58,170 nucleotides of DNA from Rhizobiaceae bacterium (GTDB lineage: Bacteria; Pseudomonadota; Alphaproteobacteria; Rhizobiales; Rhizobiaceae): the NCBI GenBank assembly GCA_019635715.1, contig JAHBYY010000020.1:1-58170 (forward strand), given 5' to 3'. The notes below the pieces were generated by a model that was not told the origin of the DNA, searched no databases, and worked only from the letters and a program-made list of their open reading frames with translations. Below, piece by piece: positions 1 through 9,306 of the stretch. How positions within the stretch are numbered: position 1 is the stretch's first letter; each line of letters begins with the position of its first letter. Made by a program: the position numbers and the translations under genes.

Positions 1-1407
<1,407 letters not shown>

Positions 1408-1648
1408 GTCAACGTCCTTGCGAAGCGGGGAGTGGCGACGTGTTCAAAGGGGAAGGCCGGTGCGGCAGGGCGGAGGCGGCAGGCACGCGCAGCGGTGCAA
1501 GCGGACACCCGGTTACCATGCGGAAAGGCTGACACGCGAAGGCGTCGGCCCGCCGCACGACTGCATTGACGGCCCTTGCCCGGCGCGGCAATCTGACGCG
1601 CTTTTCCGCCCACCCCCGGTACCCACCCGGTTTCCCGAAAGAACCCTC

Positions 1649-2494
1649 ATGGCCAGCCTGAAGCCAGCCCTCCTTGCCGCCTGTCTTCTCGCATTTCCGT
1701 CCATCGCGCTTGCCGAAACCCCGGTCGAACGCGGCGCCTATCTGGTGCGCGGTCCAGCGGGCTGCGGCAATTGCCACACGCCGATCGGCCCGGATGGCTT
1801 CGTGCAGGCGCAGGAACTCGGCGGCCGGTTGGTCGAGGACGGTCCGGCCTTCAAGGCTTTCGCGCCTAACATCACGCCCGGGGGCGAAGTGGCGACGTGG
1901 AGCGACGCTGAACTTGCGAAGGCGATACGCGAGGGCATCCGGCCGGACGGCAGCGTCATAGGCCCGCCCATGCCGTTCACCATGTATCGAGGCCTGGGCG
2001 ACGACGACCTCGCAGCGATCGTCGCCTTCCTGCGCACCGTACCGGCGCTCGACATAAAATCCCCGCCGTCCGAGTACCATATCCCGCTGCCGCCGGCTTA
2101 TGGACCGCCCGTGGCGAGCGTGACAGCACCTCCGCGCGCCGTCACCGTCGAGTATGGCGCTTATCTCGCCGGCCCGATCTCGCACTGCATGGAATGCCAC
2201 ACCCCGATGGGCCCGGCCGGTCCGAAGATCGACACGGATCTCGGCCGCGGCGGCTTCGAGTTCCATGGGCCATGGGGCATTTCCGTCGCGTCCAACATCA
2301 CCTCGGGACAGGACGGCATTTCCGGATATTCCGACGACGAATTGAAGGCGATGATCACCAAAGGCGTGCGCCCGGGCGGCGCGCCTATGTTGCCGCCCAT
2401 GCCCTACCCCTTCCTGGCCAAAGCCACGCCCGACGATCTCGACGCCATCGTGCTCTACCTGCGCAGCCTGCCGCCGCTCGACGACGCCAAGTGA
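1649..2494 (+). CDS. Exported diheme cytochrome c
   Basis: A 281-residue protein with a Sec signal peptide (residues 1-22, ending IALA before ETPVERG) and two CXXCH haem-binding motifs, CGNCH at 39-43 and CMECH at 180-184. Each sits at the start of a class I cytochrome c domain, so this is a periplasmic two-domain electron carrier. Similar diheme cytochromes accept electrons from periplasmic dehydrogenases, but no partner dehydrogenase lies next to it. The reading frame is open further upstream; the ATG at 1649 was chosen because it begins the signal peptide. The gene lies on the plus strand inside the urease gene block, between ureC and ureB, and is followed by another exported protein gene. 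The haem motifs make it clearly coding; the redox partner is unknown. Confidence 0.9.
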   Translation: MASLKPALLAACLLAFPSIALAETPVERGAYLVRGPAGCGNCHTPIGPDGFVQAQELGGRLVEDGPAFKAFAPNITPGGEVATWSDAELAKAIREGIRPDGSVIGPPMPFTMYRGLGDDDLAAIVAFLRTVPALDIKSPPSEYHIPLPPAYGPPVASVTAPPRAVTVEYGAYLAGPISHCMECHTPMGPAGPKIDTDLGRGGFEFHGPWGISVASNITSGQDGISGYSDDELKAMITKGVRPGGAPMLPPMPYPFLAKATPDDLDAIVLYLRSLPPLDDAK

Positions 2495-2587
2495 GCCCGT
2501 CACCGCACCCGATGTGAAACGATCCCGCGCCGGACGCGTTGGGCCCTCGAGTCCTTCCTGTCCAGCGGAACGAACGGGAGTTTCAAA

Positions 2588-3079
2588 TTGACAATCCGCG
2601 CTTACTTTCGCCGGCCCGCGCCGGCCGCCGCCATTGCCCTCGCCGTTCTCGTCGCGGCCCCCACGAACATGCTGGCGCAGGGGCTCGACGACCCCGCTTC
2701 TGCCGATCGCATCGTGGGATCGGAAATCCAGGAAGAGCAGTCGAGCGTCGCGACCGACGCCGAAAAGGTTCTCAATGCCATCGACAAGACGCCGGACAAC
2801 ATCGCTGCCGTGCGGATGACGTCGGCACTGGATACTGTCGACATCGTCTTCCTGCCGGATGCCGCAATGGCCGAAGGCGGTCCGCCCGCCCCGATCCGCG
2901 ACCGTATCGAGAAGCGGCAGGCCGACGTCGACGCGCTGCGCGCCGAGATCGAGGGCAACGCGATGATCTATCATGCCATCAATGCACGCCAGATCCTGCC
3001 GCGCGACGTGCTCGCCGTCGAATTTCCCGGCGAGCGCGAGATCGTCATCTATGCGGCTGCCAAGCCTCCCGCAGATTGA
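2588..3079 (+). CDS. Exported hypothetical protein
   Basis: A 163-residue protein of unknown function. The start is a TTG preceded at about 8 bases by GGGAG. Residues 1-31 look like a Sec signal peptide (MTIRAYFRRP, then a hydrophobic Ala/Val stretch ending MLAQG). The mature part is acidic with a helical, charged middle (IRDRIEKRQADVDALRAEIE) and no recognisable catalytic motif or cysteine pair. It follows the diheme cytochrome by 93 bases on the same strand and could be co-transcribed with it. It may be a periplasmic partner of that cytochrome, but nothing in the sequence proves this. It occupies the space between ureB and ureC, transcribed against them. Confidence 0.7.
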   Translation: MTIRAYFRRPAPAAAIALAVLVAAPTNMLAQGLDDPASADRIVGSEIQEEQSSVATDAEKVLNAIDKTPDNIAAVRMTSALDTVDIVFLPDAAMAEGGPPAPIRDRIEKRQADVDALRAEIEGNAMIYHAINARQILPRDVLAVEFPGEREIVIYAAAKPPAD

Positions 3080-3123
3080 GCGGGCCGGCCGGCGCCTGGC
3101 ATCGCCGATCGCAGCCGGGCGCA

Positions 3124-3429
3124 TCAAAGCTTGCCCATGACCTTCTGCTGAAAACCGTACACCTCCCGGGCGCCCCCCAGCGGAACGAGGGTGACGTCGC
3201 GCTCCTGGCCCGGCTCGAAGCGCACCGCCGTGCCGGCGGCGATGTCGAGGCGCATGCCGCGCGCGCTGTCGCGATCGAAGCGCAGCGCCTCGTTAGTTTC
3301 GAAGAAATGGTAGTGGCTGCCGACCTGGATCGGGCGATCGCCCGTATTGGCGACCTTGAGCGTGATCGTCGGGGCGCCGACATTCAGTTCGATGTCGCCC
3401 GCAGCCGTGATGACTTCGCCGGGGATCAT
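3124..3429 (-). CDS. ureB: Urease beta subunit (UreB)
   Basis: A 101-residue small structural subunit of urease, of normal family length. It begins [16 protein letters not shown], the family's standard N-terminus, and contains the conserved [15 protein letters not shown] and [14 protein letters not shown] segments. The frame is open upstream, but the ATG ending at 3429 is preceded on the minus strand by AAAGGAG at good spacing, which fixes the start. It assembles with UreA and UreC into the apoenzyme. The gene lies 16 bases downstream of the DUF1272 gene in the ureD-ureA-DUF1272-ureB run. Unlike the usual arrangement, the next gene on this strand is not immediately ureC: two plus-strand genes intervene. 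Confidence 0.97.
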   Translation of the reverse strand: MIPGEVITAAGDIELNVGAPTITLKVANTGDRPIQVGSHYHFFETNEALRFDRDSARGMRLDIAAGTAVRFEPGQERDVTLVPLGGAREVYGFQQKVMGKL

Positions 3430-3445
3430 GACTGCTCCTTTGCTT

Positions 3446-3703
3446 TCACGCCGCACGGCCGGCCGGGCCACAGCCCTCGGCCTTCAGCACACGGCGTGTC
3501 GATGCAGGGTATTTTTCCAGCTTGCCCGCCGGCCTGACCGGACGGCGGACCAGTTCACCGCCGCAATTGGGGCAGACGCCGCGCAGCACGGTCTGCGCAC
3601 AAGCGGCGCAGAAGGTGCATTCGAAGGTGCAGATCATCGCGTCGGCCGAGGCCGGCGGCAAGTCGCGGTCGCAACATTCGCAATTGGGGCGAAGCTCCAG
3701 CAT
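3446..3703 (-). CDS. DUF1272-like zinc-ribbon protein in the urease operon
   Basis: An 85-residue cysteine-rich protein ([17 protein letters not shown]) with nine cysteines in the first 50 residues, arranged as C8, C10-C11, then C25, C29, C32, C35, and CPNC at 44-47. This is the pattern of DUF1272, a small presumed metal-binding family often seen between urease genes in rhizobia. The role is not established; a metal-binding helper for urease is an inference from position. The start is the ATG ending at 3703, only 8 bases after the ureA stop, and the stop is 16 bases before ureB, so it is translated from the urease transcript. The frame is open for another 340 bases upstream, but that part overlaps ureA and is a shadow. 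Confidence 0.85.
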   Translation of the reverse strand: MLELRPNCECCDRDLPPASADAMICTFECTFCAACAQTVLRGVCPNCGGELVRRPVRPAGKLEKYPASTRRVLKAEGCGPAGRAA

Positions 3704-3711
3704 CCATCCCC

Positions 3712-4014
3712 CTAGCGGATCGGCTCGTGCACGGTGACCAGCTTGGTCCCGTCCGGGAACGTCGCCTCGACCTGCACGTCGTGGATCATCTCGGCGATGC
3801 CCTCCATCACCTGCGTGCGCGTCACCACGTGCGCGCCCGCCTCCATCAGGTCGGCGACGGAGCGGCCGTCGCGCGCGCCCTCGACGACGTAGTCGGTGAT
3901 CAGGGCGATCGCTTCCGGATGGTTCAGCTTCACGCCGCGCTCCAGCCGCTTGCGGGCAACGATCGCCGCCATGGCGACCAGCAGTTTGTCCTTTTCGCGC
4001 GGCGTCAAGTTCAT
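3712..4014 (-). CDS. ureA: Urease gamma subunit (UreA)
   Basis: A 100-residue urease gamma subunit, exactly the family length. It begins [20 protein letters not shown] and carries the conserved [27 protein letters not shown] and [20 protein letters not shown] segments. It forms the outer structural part of the UreABC trimer in the cytoplasm. It starts 15 bases after the ureD stop and is followed after 8 bases by the DUF1272 gene, so ureD, ureA, DUF1272 and ureB form one tight transcription unit read leftward. UreA and UreB are separate polypeptides here, as in most bacteria, not fused as in Helicobacter. Confidence 0.98.
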   Translation of the reverse strand: MNLTPREKDKLLVAMAAIVARKRLERGVKLNHPEAIALITDYVVEGARDGRSVADLMEAGAHVVTRTQVMEGIAEMIHDVQVEATFPDGTKLVTVHEPIR

Positions 4015-4029
4015 GCGTGCCGTCCGTCC

Positions 4030-4869
4030 CTAGAGTGACCAAGCCTTGGGCAGCGCTGCCCCTTCGTTGAGCAGCGCGAGCAGCGGCATCAGCCTTTTCC
4101 GCAGCAGATAGCTGTCGACGGCGTAGAGCCTCGCAAGAAGCTTGCCACTCCCCGCCACGGTCCAGGCGCTGACGCCCCCCTCGTCACCTATGATGGCGCG
4201 AGCCGGATCGACGAGCGCCTCGACCCCCGAAGAGATCAGGAGGACCGTCGCCATCGCGGCCGCGCCGCCCAGCGTCGCGGTCCAGCCAAGCTGCGTCTCG
4301 ACATCCGGACCGATCGCGAAATCCTCGGCATGGACGAGGCCGCCGCCGACGCGAACCCGCCAGCGATCGCGGAACAGTCCCTGACGGACCCGCTCGCCCA
4401 TCGCCGTGCGCCCGAATACGGTCGTCTCGGCCAGCAGCAGGCGCGCGTCGGCGGCGAGTTCGACATCGAGATGCCGGCGAAACGAAGCCCGGTCGAAGAC
4501 GATCGTCTCCTGCGGCAGCCAGGCAAGCCGTGCGCCGCTCGCGACATCGAGGCGGACCTCCACCTCGGCGCGGCCGACGGCCGCCCTGTAGACCTTCTCG
4601 GAAGCCTGCGTCGTGACCACGGCCGCCGCCCCGTCACCAACGGCGACGCGCCAGCCGATGCGATCGCCGCCGGTCAGCCCGCCGGCAGTGTTGATCAGCA
4701 CCGCCTCCAGCGGGTCGCAGCCAAGCCGAGGCAGGCGAATTTTTGCGGCACCCCGCTGATGAAGCCTGCGCAGGCGGGTCCGGCCGGCGACGACGCCGAC
4801 GACCAGGTCGGCGTCGGCATGGACGCGCTGCGAGGCCAGCTTCTCAACCGTCTGAGCATGGATGGTCAT
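4030..4869 (-). CDS. ureD: Urease accessory protein UreD
   Basis: A 279-residue urease maturation factor. UreD binds the apo-urease and, with UreF and UreG, helps deliver nickel and CO2 to the active site. The sequence shows the family core: GAAKIRLPR, EAVLINTAGGLTGGDR, TQASEKVYRA, LPQETIVFDRASF and FGRTAMGERV. The chosen start is the ATG ending at 4869 (MTIHAQTVEKLASQ); the frame extends 20 codons further upstream, but that part is not family-like. It is the first gene of the urease block and is divergent from the small exported-protein gene at 5087, so the promoter for the operon should lie in 4870-5086. No regulator site was recognised there. Confidence 0.95.
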   Translation of the reverse strand: MTIHAQTVEKLASQRVHADADLVVGVVAGRTRLRRLHQRGAAKIRLPRLGCDPLEAVLINTAGGLTGGDRIGWRVAVGDGAAAVVTTQASEKVYRAAVGRAEVEVRLDVASGARLAWLPQETIVFDRASFRRHLDVELAADARLLLAETTVFGRTAMGERVRQGLFRDRWRVRVGGGLVHAEDFAIGPDVETQLGWTATLGGAAAMATVLLISSGVEALVDPARAIIGDEGGVSAWTVAGSGKLLARLYAVDSYLLRKRLMPLLALLNEGAALPKAWSL

Positions 4870-5086
4870 CGCCGCAACGTTCCCGCATTCGGTTGAAAAC
4901 GCAAGGCGGGAACCGGAGCGCGCCCGCATCGTTCATGCACCGGAGGCCTGGCCTGCAAACGACAAGAGCGGTTTCGCCATTGCGGGCGGCGGCGCATCGA
5001 CTAGGATGGTCGGCCTGCGGACGCCGTCATCGCCACGGCCGCCCGATCCGTACCGGAATCCGCCGTCTGCGACTCAGGAGAAACAC

Positions 5087-5491
5087 ATGCATCTCTGGAC
5101 CCTGATGAAGACTTCGATCGACGCGCTCGCCGGCGCGCCGACCATGACGACGCGGCGCAGCTTCGTGATCGGCGCCACCACGCTGGGCGTGCTCGCGCTG
5201 ACGACGCCGTCCATCCTGGCGCCCGCGCCCGCCGCGGCCGCGCCCGCCGCCGCCCTTCCCGATCTAGACCCGGTCGCCGGCGACCTGCCGATGTCAACCC
5301 CGGCCGAGCCCGCGCAGTACAGCCACAACAGCCATCGTCGCCGACGCTGGCGCCGCCGCGAACTGGCACGCATGTGCCGCAACAACCGCCGCTTCCGCCG
5401 CGACAACCGGGGGCTCTGCCGCCGCGTCACCGGCTGGCGCGAGCGACCCGGCGTGTGCGTCCAGGTCGGACCTGTGGTGATCTGCGACTAG
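5087..5491 (+). CDS. Small basic Tat-type exported protein
   Basis: A 134-residue protein of unknown function. The ATG at 5087 follows CAGGAG at 6 bases. Residues 20-50 read TTRRSFVIGATTLGVLALTT followed by an Ala/Pro-rich stretch, which is a twin-arginine signal with a hydrophobic core. A later ATG (MTTRRS) could be the true N-terminus. After cleavage near the Ala-rich region the protein has a low-complexity linker and then an arginine-rich segment with several RR and RRR runs, ending in a short tail with cysteines (RPGVCVQVGPVVICD). There is no enzyme motif. The basic region could bind a polyanion; that is a guess. It stands alone between urease and the NodF/NodE-like pair. Confidence 0.7.
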   Translation: MHLWTLMKTSIDALAGAPTMTTRRSFVIGATTLGVLALTTPSILAPAPAAAAPAAALPDLDPVAGDLPMSTPAEPAQYSHNSHRRRRWRRRELARMCRNNRRFRRDNRGLCRRVTGWRERPGVCVQVGPVVICD

Positions 5492-5540
5492 AGGTCGCCG
5501 GGACCTTTTCGGCCGGCGCCGTTGCCGGCGCAATATGTTG

Positions 5541-5569
5541 GGCGCGTCGACCGGCCGAACCGACGCGCC
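5541..5569. other. Perfect 9-bp hairpin downstream of the Tat-type gene
   Basis: GGCGCGTCG (5541-5549) pairs perfectly with CGACGCGCC (5561-5569) around an 11-base loop, 50 bases after the stop of the Tat-type gene. There is no U-run after it, so it is only a weak terminator candidate, perhaps an mRNA 3'-end stabiliser. Confidence 0.35.
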
Positions 5570-5700
5570 TGTTGCCTCCATGGTTCCGCCTTTCTATAGA
5601 AGGGAGCCGTCGGGGGATTTCGGCACGGACCGGGGCTTGTCGCCGGCTACCGATGCGGGTGAGGTCGTCGGCGCATCATCGGCGCCAAGAACAACAAGAA

Positions 5701-5964
5701 ATGGAATTCGGCATGGACCAGCTCGCACAGGACATCGTCGCGAAGATCAAGCAGCACGCGGATCCGGCGGTCGGCGAGATCACGCCCGAGACGGAGCTGA
5801 AGGATCTGGGTATTCATTCGCTCGAATTGACCGAGATCATCTTCGACCTCGAGGAGGCCTACGGCATCGAGATCGAGATGAATACGTCGGAGGCCTGGAG
5901 CAAGCTGTCCAATGTCGGCGACATCGTCCAGGCCGTGCGCGATCTGATCGCCAAAAAAGGCTGA
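5701..5964 (+). CDS. NodF-like acyl carrier protein
   Basis: An 87-residue acyl carrier protein. The phosphopantetheine attachment serine is S40 in [10 protein letters not shown]; most carriers have Asp-Ser-Leu here, so the preceding residue is His instead of Asp. The C-terminal part ([20 protein letters not shown], then [16 protein letters not shown]) resembles the specialised rhizobial carrier NodF more than housekeeping AcpP, and the next gene is a NodE-like ketosynthase starting one base after this stop. The pair probably builds or modifies an unusual acyl chain. The start could also be the ATG at 5713 ([13 protein letters not shown]); the upstream ATG at 5701 has no clear ribosome site. 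No nodulation genes or nod box are visible nearby, so a Nod-factor role is not supported. Confidence 0.85.
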   Translation: MEFGMDQLAQDIVAKIKQHADPAVGEITPETELKDLGIHSLELTEIIFDLEEAYGIEIEMNTSEAWSKLSNVGDIVQAVRDLIAKKG

Positions 5965-5965
5965 C

Positions 5966-7177
5966 ATGGCGCGCACGCGGATCGTCATTACCGGCATTGG
6001 CGGCCTGTGCGCGATGGGCGCCAACGCCGGAGACATCTGGTCGGCGATGCGCGAGGGGCGCTCGGCGATCGGGCCGCTCACGGCGACGTTTCCAGCCGAA
6101 CTCAGAGTTCGCATCGGCGCCGAGATCGCCGAGCTTCCACCCCACGACCTCGACCGCAAGCAGGTCGCCACGATGGACCGCTTCAGCCTGCTCGCCGCGA
6201 TCGCGGCCGGCGAGGCCGTGAAGCAGGCCGGACTGGACCTTGCGGCGGGAGACGGCAGCCGGCGGGGCGCGATCGTCGGAACCGGCATTTTCGGCGCCAC
6301 CACGGCCGACGATTCCTATCGGGAGATCTATCGCGAGAACCGAAACCGAGTCGGCATCATGACCGTCCCGAAGATCATGCCGGGTGCGCCGGCCGGCCAG
6401 CTCAGCATGGCCTACGGCCTGCGCGGGCCGGTGTTCGGGGTAACGTCCGCCTGCGCCTCGTCCAACCATGCGCTGTCGGCGGCGGTCGATCAGTTGCGGC
6501 TCGGCCGCGCCGACGTGATGCTCGCCGGCGGGACCGATGCGCCGCTGGTATTCGGCGTGCTCAAGTCCTGGGAGGCGCTGCGGGCGCTGGCGCGCGACAC
6601 CTGCCGGCCGTTCTCGGCCGATCGCGACGGCCTGGTCATCGGCGAAGGCGCCGGTATCGCGGTGCTGGAAACCTACGAGCATGCGAGGGCCCGCGGCGCC
6701 GTCATCCTGGCCGAGCTCGCCGGCTGCGGCATGTCCGGCGACGCCAGCGACATCGTCGCCCCGACGATCGACGGGCCGGCCGCCGCCATGGCCGCGTGTC
6801 TCGCCGATGCCGGGCTGAATGCCGAGGATGTCGACTACGTCAACGCGCACGGCACCGGAACCAAGGCCAACGACCAGATCGAGACGGCGGCGATCAAGCG
6901 CGTCTTCGGCGGTCACGCCGGGACGCTCTCCGTGTCGTCGACCAAGTCGATGCACGCGCACTGCATGGGCGCATCCGGCGCCCTCGAAATGATCGCCTGC
7001 GTCAACGCGGTGCGCGAAGGCCTGGTGCCGCCGACCGCGAACTACACGACGCCCGACCCGGACTGCGACCTCGACGTGACGCCGAACGTGGCGCGCCAGC
7101 GCCGGGTGCGCGCGGCGATCAGCAACGGCTTCGCCTTCGGCGGAACCAACGCCGTGGTCGCCTTCAAACCAGTCTGA
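5966..7177 (+). CDS. NodE-like beta-ketoacyl-ACP synthase
   Basis: A 403-residue condensing enzyme of the FabF/NodE family, which extends an acyl chain on acyl carrier protein by decarboxylative condensation with malonyl-ACP. The catalytic triad is intact: C163 in [13 protein letters not shown]295 in [11 protein letters not shown] and H332 in [14 protein letters not shown]. The length is normal. It starts one base after the stop of the NodF-like carrier gene, so the two are translationally linked and the carrier is very likely its dedicated partner. In rhizobia the NodF-NodE pair makes polyunsaturated acyl chains for Nod factors. Here neither nodABC nor an acyltransferase is adjacent, so the product is unknown and could be a membrane lipid or lipopolysaccharide acyl chain. 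Confidence 0.9.
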   Translation: MARTRIVITGIGGLCAMGANAGDIWSAMREGRSAIGPLTATFPAELRVRIGAEIAELPPHDLDRKQVATMDRFSLLAAIAAGEAVKQAGLDLAAGDGSRRGAIVGTGIFGATTADDSYREIYRENRNRVGIMTVPKIMPGAPAGQLSMAYGLRGPVFGVTSACASSNHALSAAVDQLRLGRADVMLAGGTDAPLVFGVLKSWEALRALARDTCRPFSADRDGLVIGEGAGIAVLETYEHARARGAVILAELAGCGMSGDASDIVAPTIDGPAAAMAACLADAGLNAEDVDYVNAHGTGTKANDQIETAAIKRVFGGHAGTLSVSSTKSMHAHCMGASGALEMIACVNAVREGLVPPTANYTTPDPDCDLDVTPNVARQRRVRAAISNGFAFGGTNAVVAFKPV

Positions 7178-7256
7178 AGCACTGCGGCGCCTTGCCGGAC
7201 CATGGGTGCCTGCCTAACTGTCCTGCACCGCAGCTCGCGCCCAATCCGGAGATCCA

Positions 7257-7961
7257 ATGACCGACCTGTCCGCCTTTCCCGTGGCCAAGCGCTGGCCCGC
7301 GCAGCACCCAGACCGGCTGCAGCTCTATTCCTTCCCGACGCCAAACGGCGTGAAGGTGTCCATCGCGCTCGAAGAGTCCGGCCTGCCCTACGAGGCGCAC
7401 ACGGTCAACATCCTGAAGAACGAGAGCTGGACGCCCGACTTCCTGTCGCTCAACCCGAACGGCAAGATCCCCGCCATCATCGATCCCGACGGCCCGGGCG
7501 GCAAGCCGGTCGCGCTGTTCGAATCGGGCGCCATCCTGCTCTACATCGCCGAGAAGACCGGAACGCTCCTGCCGGCGGATCCGGTACGCCGCCTGGAAAC
7601 CATCCAGTGGGTGTTCTTCCAGATGGGCGGCATCGGCCCGATGTTCGGCCAGCTCGGCTTCTTCTACAAGTTCGCCGGCAAGGACATCGCCGACAAGCGG
7701 CCGCTGGAGCGCTATCGCGACGAGTCGAAGCGGCTGATCGGCGTGCTGGAAACCCGGCTGACCGGCCGTCAGTGGATCATGGACGACGAGTTCACCATTG
7801 CCGACATTTCGATGCTCGGCTGGGTGCGCGCGCTGAAGCTGTTCTACGACGCGGGCGAGCTGCTCGGCCTCGACAATTTCCCGAACGTTATGGGCTGGCT
7901 CGACCGTGGTCTTGCCCGTCCCGCGGTGGCGCGCGGCCTGACCGTCCCCGCCCGCGGCTGA
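7257..7961 (+). CDS. Glutathione S-transferase family protein (YfcG/YghU-like)
   Basis: A 234-residue cytoplasmic thiol enzyme with an N-terminal thioredoxin-like fold (about residues 20-103) and an all-helical C-terminal domain (about 115-225). The motif SFPTPNGVKVSIALEESGLPYE, with Thr-Pro-Asn at the active site, followed by NPNGKIPAI and LFESGAILLYIAEKTG, matches the Nu-class disulfide-bond reductases YfcG and YghU of Escherichia coli. These use two glutathione molecules rather than a catalytic cysteine. A role in thiol redox or peroxide defence is inferred from the family. The gene begins 79 bases after the ketosynthase stop and ends 7 bases before the convergent oiaK gene. Confidence 0.88.
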   Translation: MTDLSAFPVAKRWPAQHPDRLQLYSFPTPNGVKVSIALEESGLPYEAHTVNILKNESWTPDFLSLNPNGKIPAIIDPDGPGGKPVALFESGAILLYIAEKTGTLLPADPVRRLETIQWVFFQMGGIGPMFGQLGFFYKFAGKDIADKRPLERYRDESKRLIGVLETRLTGRQWIMDDEFTIADISMLGWVRALKLFYDAGELLGLDNFPNVMGWLDRGLARPAVARGLTVPARG

Positions 7962-7968
7962 GTTCCGG

Positions 7969-9306
7969 CTACAGGCGCTCGCCGAGCCTGATCGCCTCGA
8001 AATAGGCGTCGGTGCCGACCTGGCCGCCCTTGAGCGCGATCTCCAGGCCATCGACGCCGGCATCGCCGCTGTGCGCGACGCAAAGCGGCGAGCCGGGCGA
8101 TTGCGGCAGCGGCATCCTGACGGTCAGCGCCGCGATGCCGAGCTGGCCGAGCGCATGGCTCGACGTGTCGCCGCCGGCGATCACGGCGCGGCGCAGGCCC
8201 TCGCTCCGCACCAGGTCGCGCAGGATCGTGCCGAGGGCGCGGCCGAGCCGGTGGCGCGCACCTTCAACCCTGTCGATTTCCGATCCACGGTCGGCGTTCG
8301 GACCGAGCGCGCTGTAGAGGACGACGCTACGGCCGTCGCGCAGGGCCTTTTGCCCTGCCGCCACCGCTCCGGCGATGGCGGCTTCGGCATTTTCGCCGAC
8401 CAGCGCCAACGGGTCGAGCTCAATGCCGACATAGCCGTTGGCGACCGCGTGGCCAATCTGCCGCTCGGTGGTCGGCGAGACGCTGCCCGAGACCACGGCC
8501 AGCCGGTCGACCGCCGCCGCCGGCGCGAAGGCAGCGGTGCCGGGAGCGATCCCCGCGGCCGCCCAGTGGCGCAGCAGCGCATATTCGATGCCCGACGAGC
8601 CGACGACGAACGGCGCCTCGGCACGCGCCACACGCCACAGTTCCTCGCCGGCGAGGAGCTGCGTTTCAGGACCGTCGACGTCGATGAGGAAAAAGTCGCT
8701 TTCGGCACGTACCCGATCGACGATCGCCGCACGCCCGGTCAAGCGAAGGTCAGTGATGTCGACCAGGGCGGACGTCATCGCGGTCTGCTCCGCCAGGTGC
8801 TTCAGCAGGTCGGCCTCGCGCATCGGCGTCACCGGATGGCGGCTCATCACCGGGTGGCGGTCGATGCGGTAGGTTCGGCCTCGATAGCCGGCAAACAGAT
8901 TGCCGAACGCGGTGTAGCGCTTGAGCTGCGGCGCGCCGACCAGCAGCGGGACGCAGTCCTGGCCGAACACCTTGCGGCCGATCTCGATGGCGCGGCCGAT
9001 ATTGCCGATTTCCGGGCTGGAATCGAAGGTCGAGCAGACCTTGTAGTGGCTGATCGCTGCGTTGAGCGACCTCAGCCATTCGAAGGCCGGCGTCAGGTTC
9101 TCGTCCATCCAGGCCGGCGTCTCGCTGCGGCTGGTGCCGGCGAGCCCCATCGCCCGGCAGTGGCCGAACCGCGCGACAAGCGATGCATCGGGCCGGCCGG
9201 TGAACAGCACCGTCGGCACGCCGCCCAGTTCCAGAGCTTCCATGACATCGGTGGAGCCGGTCAGATCGTCGCCGTAGTAGCTCAGCAGAAGGCCGGTCTC
9301 AGCCAT
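7969..9306 (-). CDS. oiaK: 3-oxo-isoapionate kinase (four-carbon acid sugar kinase family)
   Basis: A 445-residue kinase of the DUF1537/four-carbon acid sugar kinase family. The N-terminal substrate domain starts with LLLSYYGDDLTGSTDVMEAL and the C-terminal nucleotide domain carries VIAGGDTSSHALGQLGI. In the D-apionate pathway, OiaK phosphorylates 3-oxo-isoapionate to the 4-phosphate used by the RuBisCO-like OiaX. Assignment to this step rests on its neighbour: it overlaps the oiaX stop by 8 bases, so the two are translationally coupled, and apiose dehydrogenase and apionate oxidoisomerase homologues follow in the same locus. By sequence alone other acid-sugar substrates (threonate, erythronate) would be possible. 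Transcription is expected from the oiaX promoter, which contains an operator-like copy of the GntR motif. Confidence 0.85.
   Translation of the reverse strand: MAETGLLLSYYGDDLTGSTDVMEALELGGVPTVLFTGRPDASLVARFGHCRAMGLAGTSRSETPAWMDENLTPAFEWLRSLNAAISHYKVCSTFDSSPEIGNIGRAIEIGRKVFGQDCVPLLVGAPQLKRYTAFGNLFAGYRGRTYRIDRHPVMSRHPVTPMREADLLKHLAEQTAMTSALVDITDLRLTGRAAIVDRVRAESDFFLIDVDGPETQLLAGEELWRVARAEAPFVVGSSGIEYALLRHWAAAGIAPGTAAFAPAAAVDRLAVVSGSVSPTTERQIGHAVANGYVGIELDPLALVGENAEAAIAGAVAAGQKALRDGRSVVLYSALGPNADRGSEIDRVEGARHRLGRALGTILRDLVRSEGLRRAVIAGGDTSSHALGQLGIAALTVRMPLPQSPGSPLCVAHSGDAGVDGLEIALKGGQVGTDAYFEAIRLGERL

Noticed and set aside
1409-3127. Long minus-strand open frame (572 codons) between ureB and ureC, in urease orientation
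   Set aside because: It is antisense to a cytochrome with two CXXCH motifs and signal peptide and to a second exported protein; its own translation shows no domain and is Arg-rich, as in shadow frames of GC-rich DNA.
5701-7177. Possible nodulation locus
   Set aside because: Only NodF/NodE-like genes are present; no nodA, nodB, nodC, nodD or nod box sequence was seen in the window.
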